This document shows positions 1 through 5,434 of a DNA stretch of 8,889 bases, in pieces (the stretch's first letter is position 1; each line of letters opens with the position of its first letter). The stretch covers positions 1-8,889 of the forward strand of contig JAWUYA010000056.1 in NCBI GenBank assembly GCA_034111045.1. The letters are read 5' to 3'. The DNA comes from JALJPB01 sp034111045. Lineage in GTDB: Bacteria > Pseudomonadota > Gammaproteobacteria > Enterobacterales > Alteromonadaceae. The notes beneath the pieces were generated by a model that had not been told where the DNA came from, ran no database searches, and was given only the letters and a program-made list of their open reading frames with translations. The translations under genes and the position numbers were made by a program.

Positions 1-345
1 CGCCGGTATTAGACCTCATGATAGCTTAGCAAAGCAGGCGCAATTATCTATCGGAGCACGCGGGGGTATTGTTGTTAATAACCAATGCCAAACCTCGGAC
101 GAGAATATTTATGCGATTGGTGAATGTGCGTTGTGGAATAATTTTATTTTTGGTTTAGTTGCACCGGGTTATGCAATGGCAAAAGTGGTTGCAAAAACAT
201 TCTAATGGACGTCGACACCGTTGGCGGTAAGAGCGAAAAAATCAGTTTTAGCGGTGCAGATATGAGTACCAAATTAAAGCTGATTGGTGTTGATGTTGGA
301 TCTATTGGCGATGCTCATGGCAAAAAACCCGGTAGCTTAAGTTAC
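1..345 (+). pseudogene. nirB: nirB fragment: NAD(P)H nitrite reductase large subunit, 5' end outside window, frameshifted and 3' truncated
   Basis: NirB is the cytoplasmic flavoprotein/siroheme subunit that reduces nitrite to ammonium with NAD(P)H. The frame starting at base 2 encodes the end of its pyridine-nucleotide-disulfide oxidoreductase part, with the family blocks AGIRP, GARGGIVV, CQTSD, YAIGECALWNN and GLVAPGY. It stops at TAA 203-205. The match then resumes in another frame (205-345) with FSGADMSTKLKL, GVDVGSIGDAHG and PGSLSY, which is the next conserved stretch of the same protein. The frame change fits loss of one base, for instance in the A-run at 193-197. After PGSLSY the rest of NirB is missing, including the siroheme/[4Fe-4S] half. 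Family NirB is about 850 residues, so nearly half the gene is gone. The gene identity is secure. The inactivation is seen directly, unless the base calls are wrong. Confidence 0.9.
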
Positions 346-387
346 CCCATACGATTAGCCAACAGTCAGGTTCAGATATTGGCCTAA
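340..387 (+). pseudogene. nirD: possible nirD 3' remnant fused to nirB
   Basis: Directly after the NirB block ending in LSY, the reading frame continues as PIRLANSQVQILA and stops at TAA 385-387. NirB should continue here with a quite different sequence. The tail instead resembles the last strand of NirD, the Rieske-like small subunit, which ends in a Tyr-x-x-Arg-(Val/Leu)-x-x-x-x-Val-Gln pattern. The usual order nirB-nirD-nasA would place the end of nirD exactly here, just before nasA. The simplest reading is one deletion running from the middle of nirB to the last dozen codons of nirD. The match is very short, so the identity is an inference from pattern plus position. Confidence 0.45.
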
Positions 388-392
388 GGGGA
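386..392 (+). promoter_or_regulatory. ribosome binding site of the original nasA start
   Basis: AAGGGGA lies three bases upstream of ATG 396 and overlaps the stop of the preceding nir remnant. It shows that ATG 396 is the ancestral nasA start and that nasA was translationally close to the gene before it, as in a nir-nas operon. No comparable site precedes ATG 624, where the longest surviving reading frame begins. Confidence 0.6.
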
Positions 393-395
393 TTT

Positions 396-2549
396 ATGTT
401 AACTGCTCAGTTGCTTTTAAAGCCGAAAAAAACCAGTTGCCCATATTGTGTTGTAGGTTGTGGGCTTGGTCGAACTATAAATTTATCAAAGGTTATCTTG
501 GCACGGCGAACATCGACACTAATTCTAGGCTCTATATGTCGGCAGCTGTTGCTGGCTATAAACTTGCTTTTGGTGAAGATGTGAATTGTTTGACCAGATG
601 CCGAACGTTGTTAGCTTTATTCCATGGGTATTAATCAGTCAAATTTGGGTGTCGATAAATGTAATGCCATTATTAATTGCTATTTAGCTACCGGTAAATT
701 AGGTAAACTTGGCTGTGGCCCTTTTTCAATTACCGGACAACCTAATGCTATGGGCGGTCGAGAAGTTGGCGGTTTAAGCAACCAATTAACGGCACACCTT
801 GATATTACTAACCCCAGTCATCAAAAATTAGTTCAGCTATTTTGGCAATCGCCAACCATAGCAACGAGTGAAGGTGCTTTGGCTATTGAGATGATTGAAA
901 AAATTGAACAAGGAAAAATTAAAGCGATCTGGATCATGGCCACTAATCCTCTGGTCAGTTTACCGGATCGGAACCGAGTGATTGCCGCATTAAAAAAGTG
1001 CCCATTGGTTGTTGTCTCTGATTGTGTTGAAAAAAACGATACCTTAGCATTTGCTGACGTTAAGCTGCCAGCGACCACTTGGTTGGAAAAAAATGGCACG
1101 GTAACCAACTCAGAACGTGTTATTTCTCGACAGCGTGGCATGATAAGTGCGGTAGGCGAAGCTAAACATGATTGGAAAATTATTTGTGAAGTCGCTCAAA
1201 AAATGGGCTTTAAGGGCTTTGACTATCAAGACTCTTGGCAAATATTTAAAGAATTTTGCCAACTCACTGGCCAAAGCCATTCACTTGCCGATGATCCGGT
1301 AAAGCGCCTGTTTGATATTTCAGCACTGCAACCATCAAACAAACAGGAGTATGATGCACTTAAACCAAGTCAATGGCCTATCAGTGATCATCAAGGTATT
1401 CGCCAACGTCCATTTGCCGATAAAGTGTTTTCAACTCAAGACGGTAAGGCGTATTTTATCGGCATTATCCCCGTTTTACCAGTACTTGAAAATCAGAAGA
1501 AATTCCCTTTTGTTTTAAACACAGGTCGTATTCGGGATCAATGGCATACCATGACCCGAACGGCAATGGCGGTGCAACTCAATCAACATATCAGTGTGCC
1601 TAAGCTAGCTATAAATCCTGCTGACGCTAAGCAAAAGCAACTGACCAATAATGATTGGGTGAAAATTAAATCAGCTGTTGGCGAAGTCATCTTAGAAGTG
1701 GAATTGAATGAAGGCATACAGCCAAATCAATGTTTTATACCAATACATTGGAATCAACAGTTTGCCTCGCATGCCAATATCAGTAATGTTTTTCCAACGG
1801 TTCTTGACCCCATTTCAAAACAACCTCAAATAAAACAAGTGGCAGTGTTGCTAGAAAAAGTCAATTTTCAACTCACCACCAAGATTCATTTAGACCATGA
1901 GCTTAGCAAAAAACTCGTGCTAAGCTCTCTAGGGGTTTTTCGCAAAACGGTGCATCAACATTGTCAAAGTTACTTGCTAGCGACAGACTTGCAATTGTTA
2001 CAAACACTTCAAGGTTTACAAGCACTATCTGACAATAAGACCATCCACGCTTTATGTGATGCAATAAAAACCATGTTAGGTACAGAAATTCAATGGCTAA
2101 ATTTATACGCAATCAATGAAGGGAGAGCTCGAATACTGGGTACTATAGGGGATAAATTAATGGTTTTCATTGAATGTGTAGACTTATCTATGCAGGTAAA
2201 ACCAGCAGAGAGTCCAGGTCAGTGGTTAGATTATCTTTTTAGCCAGTTAACACTTTCACCAAAAGATAAATTGAGCATTTTAACTGCTAAGGTTGCGCCA
2301 GAATTTTTACTAGGTAAACAAGTGTGCAGTTGTTTTAAAGTGCATCAACAAACTATTGAACAGGCGATTGCTGGCGGGGATGATACCTTAAATAAGCTTG
2401 CCACTAGCCTAAGATGTGGCAGTGGTTGCGGTAGTTGCAAAGCTGAACTCTCGGGCATGATAGCTAGCAGTGGGAAAAAATTGACGTTAGCACAACTTAA
2501 GTCTAAGACCATAGCGTCAAAAGACATCATTACTTTGACAACCTGCTAA
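396..2549 (+). pseudogene. nasA: nasA: assimilatory nitrate reductase catalytic subunit, disrupted by deletions and frameshifts
   Basis: NasA is a cytoplasmic molybdopterin enzyme that reduces nitrate to nitrite, feeding NirBD. ATG 396 opens with the N-terminal [4Fe-4S] motif (CPYCVVGCG). About 100 residues are then missing, and the match resumes in another frame near 473 with FIKGYLGTANIDTNSRL, where the expected Mo-ligand Cys is Tyr (533-535). A second block is missing near 580, and a third frame carries ELFDQMPNVVSF. One base appears lost near 617, after which an open frame of 641 codons (ATG 624 to TAA 2549) runs to the end. That part holds SMGINQS, INC(Y/H)LATG and GQPNAMGGREVGGL. Around its residues 290-410 is a molybdopterin dinucleotide-binding domain (NTGRIRDQWHTMTRT, PADA, IPIHWNQQFA). 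The C-terminus is a BFD-like [2Fe-2S] domain with Cys568, Cys570, Cys602 and Cys605 of the 641-residue frame. NasA proteins are about 900 residues. A functional nitrate reductase is very unlikely. Confidence 0.9.
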
Positions 2550-2640
2550 TGCCATTAGTGATAATTATTACAAGCCATAATTGACTCTATGATTAAGTGG
2601 GGTTATTTCTTTAATTACCAATAGGTTAAAGTTAAATCAC

Positions 2641-2646
2641 TATAAT
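2641..2646 (+). promoter_or_regulatory. candidate -10 box for sucCD
   Basis: TATAAT is a perfect -10 hexamer in the 296-base gap between the nasA remnant and sucC. No good -35 sits at the usual 16-18 base spacing; TTACCA at 2615-2620 is 20 bases away. TTGACT also occurs at 2581 and 2692 without a good partner. A promoter is expected here because sucCD has no sucAB upstream to read through from. The exact position is uncertain. Confidence 0.3.
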
Positions 2647-2695
2647 AAAAGCATTTTATCTCAATGGTTTTTACGTAATTTCTTCTACAAATTGA

Positions 2696-2720
2696 CTATT
2701 CATTAGGAAACTATGAATAG
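2696..2720. repeat. 8-bp perfect inverted repeat in the sucC leader
   Basis: CTATTCAT (2696-2703) and ATGAATAG (2713-2720) are exact reverse complements separated by 9 bases, about 125 bases upstream of sucC. The centre-to-centre distance of 17 bases would suit a dimeric repressor, or the arms could form a weak RNA hairpin. No T-run follows, so it is not an intrinsic terminator. No regulator is identified. Confidence 0.4.
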
Positions 2721-2845
2721 GGGCTTTAATAACAGTTCCAATACCGATATAATCCTGAGAGACTTATTTTTGGTTAGTGTATTTACTCAGTATTTTTACT
2801 TTAGTGACTACATTAACTTCATTTTAAAAGCAATTGGGAAAAATC

Positions 2846-4012
2846 ATGAATTTACATGAGTACCAAGCGAAACAATTATTCGCTGAATATGGTTTACCAG
2901 TTTCTGAAGGCTTCGCTTGCGATACGCCTCAAGAAGCTGCAGAAGCTGCTGACAAAATTGGCGGCAATATGTGGGTTGTTAAAACTCAGGTTCACGCCGG
3001 TGGCCGCGGTAAAGCTGGCGGTGTTAAGCTGGTTAAAACTAAAGAAGAAATTAAAGATTTCGCTCAACACTGGTTAGGTAAGAACTTAGTTACTTATCAA
3101 ACAGATGAAAATGGTCAGCCAGTCGCTAAAATTTTAGTGGAAAGCTGTACTGATATCGCCAACGAATTATATCTTGGTGCAGTAGTAGACCGTGCTTCAC
3201 AAAAAGTGGTTTTCATGGCATCTACTGAAGGCGGTGTTGACATTGAAAAAATTGCTGAAGAAACGCCTGAATTAATTCACAAAGCTGAAATTGATCCACT
3301 TGTTGGCGCACAAGCTTACCAAGCACGTGAACTTGGTTTCAAATTAGGTTTAAATCCTACCCAAATGAAGCAATTTGTTAAGATCTTCTTGGGTCGGGGT
3401 AAACTGTTCACCGATTTCGAATTCGCGTTATTAGAAATTAACCCGTTAGTTATTACTGACGAAGGTAATCTTCATTGTTTAGACGGTAAAATTGGTATTG
3501 ATGGTAACGCTTTGTACCGTCAACCAAAAATCCGTGCGTTTCATGACCCATCTCAAGAAGATGAACGTGAAGCTCAAGCGGCACAATGGGAACTTAACTA
3601 CGTAGCATTAGATGGTAACGTAGGTTGTATGGTTAACGGTGCAGGCCTTGCAATGGGTACTATGGATATCGTTAATTTACACGGCGGCAAGCCAGCTAAC
3701 TTCCTTGATGTTGGCGGCGGGGCTACTAAAGAACGTGTTGCTGAAGCATTCAAAATAATCCTCAGTGACGACAATGTTAAAGCTGTTTTAGTTAATATTT
3801 TTGGTGGCATCGTTCGTTGTGACATGATAGCTGAAGGTATTATCGCTGCGGTGAAAGAAGTTGGCGTTAAAGTACCTGTTGTTGTTCGTTTAGAAGGTAC
3901 AAACGCGGAAGCAGGACGTGCCGTACTAGCAACGTCTGATGTTAACATCATTGCTGCTGAGTCATTAACTGATGCAGCACTTAAAGTTGTTGCCGCTGCG
4001 GAGGGCAAATAA
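2846..4012 (+). CDS. sucC: succinyl-CoA synthetase (ADP-forming) subunit beta
   Basis: SucC is the ATP-grasp subunit of the TCA-cycle enzyme that converts succinyl-CoA to succinate with substrate-level phosphorylation. It works in the cytoplasm with SucD. The product is 388 residues, the same as E. coli SucC, and starts MNLHEYQAKQLF as the family does. The frame could extend to TTG 2834, but ATG 2846 gives the canonical N-terminus and has GGGAA at 2836-2840 as ribosome binding site. Visible motifs are the nucleotide-binding VHAGGRGKAGGV near residues 50-62, and the Mg2+ ligands Asn199 (in LEINPLV) and Asp213 (in GKIGIDGN). The C-terminal CoA-ligase domain has GGGATKERV and NIFGGIVRCD. It overlaps sucD by one base. 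Unlike in many gammaproteobacteria, sucAB is not upstream. Intact and confidently named. Confidence 0.98.
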   Translation: MNLHEYQAKQLFAEYGLPVSEGFACDTPQEAAEAADKIGGNMWVVKTQVHAGGRGKAGGVKLVKTKEEIKDFAQHWLGKNLVTYQTDENGQPVAKILVESCTDIANELYLGAVVDRASQKVVFMASTEGGVDIEKIAEETPELIHKAEIDPLVGAQAYQARELGFKLGLNPTQMKQFVKIFLGRGKLFTDFEFALLEINPLVITDEGNLHCLDGKIGIDGNALYRQPKIRAFHDPSQEDEREAQAAQWELNYVALDGNVGCMVNGAGLAMGTMDIVNLHGGKPANFLDVGGGATKERVAEAFKIILSDDNVKAVLVNIFGGIVRCDMIAEGIIAAVKEVGVKVPVVVRLEGTNAEAGRAVLATSDVNIIAAESLTDAALKVVAAAEGK

Positions 4013-4884
4013 TGTCTGTATTAATTAATAAAGAGACTAAAGTAATCTGTCAAGGCTTCACTGGTGGTCAAGGTACTTTCCACTCAGAGCAAGCTATCGA
4101 TTACGGTACACAAATGGTCGGTGGGGTAAGCCCAGGTAAAGGCGGTCAAACGCATTTAGGCTTGCCAGTATTTAACACTGTCCGTGAAGCTGTAGCAGCA
4201 ACTGGCGCAACAGCAACAGTTATCTACGTTCCAGCTCCATTTTGTAAAGATGCTATTTTGGAAGCTATCGATGCTGGCATCGAACTTTTCGTTACTATCA
4301 CTGAAGGTATTCCATCTTTAGATATGGTTGACGTTAAAGCTAAGCTTGTACAAACTGGCGTTCGAATGATCGGTCCTAACTGTCCGGGTGTGATTACTCC
4401 GGGCGAAAGTAAGATTGGTATTATGCCAGGTCATATCCATTTACCCGGTAAAGTCGGTATTGTTTCACGTTCTGGTACCTTAACGTACGAAGCCGTTAAA
4501 CAAACTACTGATGCTGGTTTTGGCCAATCTACTTGTGAAGGTATTGGTGGCGACCCGATCCCAGGGACTAACTTTATCGACGTATTGGAAATGTTCCAAA
4601 ACGATCCTCAAACTGAAGCAATCGTAATGATTGGTGAAATTGGTGGCACGGCTGAAGAAGAAGCGGCTGAGTACATCAAAGCTCACGTCACTAAACCTGT
4701 TGTTTCTTACATTGCTGGTGTTACTGCACCAGAAGGTAAGCGTATGGGCCACGCGGGCGCGATTATCGCTGGTGGTAAGGGCACAGCTGATGAGAAATTT
4801 GCTGCGCTTGAAGCAGCGGGTGTTAAGACAGTTCGTTCTTTAGCGGATATTGGTGTTGCACTTAAAGAGAAAACAGGTTGGTAG
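4012..4884 (+). CDS. sucD: succinyl-CoA synthetase (ADP-forming) subunit alpha
   Basis: SucD is the alpha subunit of succinyl-CoA synthetase. It binds CoA and carries the phosphohistidine that relays phosphate between succinyl-phosphate and the nucleotide on SucC. The product is 290 residues (E. coli 289) and matches the family along its whole length. The N-terminal Rossmann CoA-binding domain shows GFTGGQGTFH (residues 15-24) and GGVSPGKGG. The catalytic His is His247 in RMGHAGAI, and the IGPNCPGVITPGE and SRSGTLTYE blocks are intact. ATG 4012 shares its A with the sucC stop (TAATG), and GGAGGG at 4000-4005 inside sucC is a strong ribosome binding site. Such an overlap favours coupled translation and equal amounts of the two subunits. 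Confidence 0.98.
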   Translation: MSVLINKETKVICQGFTGGQGTFHSEQAIDYGTQMVGGVSPGKGGQTHLGLPVFNTVREAVAATGATATVIYVPAPFCKDAILEAIDAGIELFVTITEGIPSLDMVDVKAKLVQTGVRMIGPNCPGVITPGESKIGIMPGHIHLPGKVGIVSRSGTLTYEAVKQTTDAGFGQSTCEGIGGDPIPGTNFIDVLEMFQNDPQTEAIVMIGEIGGTAEEEAAEYIKAHVTKPVVSYIAGVTAPEGKRMGHAGAIIAGGKGTADEKFAALEAAGVKTVRSLADIGVALKEKTGW

Positions 4885-4913
4885 GCTAAGGCTTATTCAT
4901 TTGTTGTTCTAAT

Positions 4914-4939
4914 AAAAACCCGCTAATAGCGGGTTTTTT
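4914..4939 (+). terminator. intrinsic terminator of sucCD
   Basis: CCCGCT (4919-4924) pairs with AGCGGG (4928-4933) around an AAT loop. The stem is extended by flanking A/T pairs and followed by a six-T run (4934-4939). It lies 30 bases after the sucD stop and closes the operon. Confidence 0.93.
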
Positions 4940-5373
4940 GTTATTTGACTAGTTTCTTACTAAAGTTTTATTTTGCCTGATGTTGGTAGTTGTTATTCTG
5001 CGCGATTGTCTCAATAATTTTATCGACTGCTGGTTATTAATAGCTGTGTGCATTAATACTAACTTAGATTAGTAAAATTAACGGGGGCGTTGACTAAGCA
5101 GAATACCTGCATTGCTTGGAGTCTATTCCGTTGTTTGGTGGAGGGTGCCGACGACATCCCAAAAAGGTTAAACGATTAATATAAAACAGCGCGTCCTTTC
5201 TAGTCCCGGTCACTGTTGCATTATTTTGTGTTTCCTCAAGCTCGCCAATATTGCTCGACCCACCAACACTGAAGTTTCACCCATGGCAGTGATACTTGAA
5301 TATTTGCAAATCATTGCGGCGTTTATGGGAGTAAAGCAGTTGTTTTTATGTTGTTATAGTTGTTTTAATGGGG
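4940..5373. other. long intergenic stretch with no convincing gene
   Basis: From the sucCD terminator to the regulatory repeats before the lipoprotein gene there is no reading frame that I recognise. It has two parts. Bases 4940-5080 are A/T-rich, with a 6-bp inverted repeat, TACTAA (5057-5062) and TTAGTA (5069-5074). Bases 5080-5340 are clearly richer in G+C (about 53% at 5101-5160) and contain a stem-loop. In that stem-loop GACTAAGCA (5092-5100) pairs with TGCTT and AGTC (5113-5123), with a two-base bulge. The block may be a dispersed repeat, a small RNA or a degraded or very small gene. Confidence 0.5.
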
Positions 5374-5393
5374 TAATGTATACATTAAATTAA
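5283..5393 (+). CDS. possible 36-residue small ORF within the G+C-richer block
   Basis: ATG 5283 to TAA 5391-5393 gives a 36-residue frame starting MAVILEYLQIIAAFMGVKQ. The same frame is open upstream back to 5172, with a plausible-looking stretch (LANIARPTNTEVSP) before the ATG, so the real unit might be longer with a non-ATG start. No ribosome binding site is evident before ATG 5283. The last codons run into the tandem repeats upstream of the lipoprotein gene, which argues against a conserved C-terminus. The opposite strand also has a 34-residue frame (5210-5314). Frames open on both strands fit a conserved intergenic repeat at least as well as a gene. I do not recognise a function. Confidence 0.15.
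   Translation: MAVILEYLQIIAAFMGVKQLFLCCYSCFNGVMYTLN
5374..5387. promoter_or_regulatory. perfect 14-bp palindrome, candidate operator
   Basis: TAATGTATACATTA is identical to its own reverse complement and lies 47 bases upstream of the TTG start of the lipoprotein gene, in the region where its promoter should be. A perfect palindrome of this length is typical of a dimeric repressor or activator site. Its right half merges into the tandem repeats that follow. I cannot name the regulator. Confidence 0.5.
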
Positions 5394-5414
5394 CATTAAA
5401 TTATCATTAAATTA
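5382..5414 (+). repeat. three tandem 11-bp repeats
   Basis: ACATTAAATTA (5382-5392), ACATTAAATTA (5393-5403) and TCATTAAATTA (5404-5414) are tandem copies with one mismatch. The 11-base period is close to one DNA helical turn, so the copies present the same face to a protein. They sit just before the ribosome binding site of the lipoprotein gene and overlap the palindrome. They could be binding sites, a promoter up-element-like tract or a replication-slippage hotspot. Confidence 0.75.
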
Positions 5415-5423
5415 ACTTTATTA

Positions 5424-5430
5424 AGGAAGA
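5424..5430 (+). promoter_or_regulatory. ribosome binding site that fixes a TTG start
   Basis: AGGAAGA sits four bases before TTG 5435. No ATG or GTG in this frame lies close by, and translation from the TTG gives a textbook lipoprotein signal peptide. The rare start codon is therefore well supported. Confidence 0.75.
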
Positions 5431-5434
5431 TAAA

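Noticed and set aside
191..205. Programmed -1 frameshifting in nirB at the A-run
   Set aside because: The zero-frame codons (AAA ACA) do not form a standard X XXY YYZ slippery heptamer. The rest of NirB is missing anyway, so productive frameshifting would serve no purpose.
833..1141. 102-codon frame on the - strand inside nasA
   Set aside because: It lies wholly antisense to conserved molybdopterin-domain sequence and shows no family features. It is a shadow of nasA.
624..2549. An independent full-length gene starting at ATG 624
   Set aside because: Family sequence continues upstream of the ATG in other frames, no ribosome binding site precedes it, and the N-terminal Fe-S domain is found at 396-460. 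It is the 3' part of nasA.
2834..2846. TTG 2834 as start of sucC
   Set aside because: It adds four residues before the canonical MNLHEYQAK, and the GGGAA ribosome binding site is placed for ATG 2846.
3598..4008. 136-codon frame on the - strand inside sucC
   Set aside because: It is Ala/Ser/Thr/Pro-rich in the way typical of the antisense of a real gene, and it lies under conserved SucC sequence.
5092..5123. tRNA or tRNA remnant
   Set aside because: There is one bulged stem only, with no cloverleaf, no T-arm consensus and no CCA end.
5382..5414. CRISPR-like or DnaA-type iteron array
   Set aside because: There are only three short adjoining repeats without spacers, no DnaA boxes and no replication gene nearby. 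A promoter-region repeat is the simpler reading.
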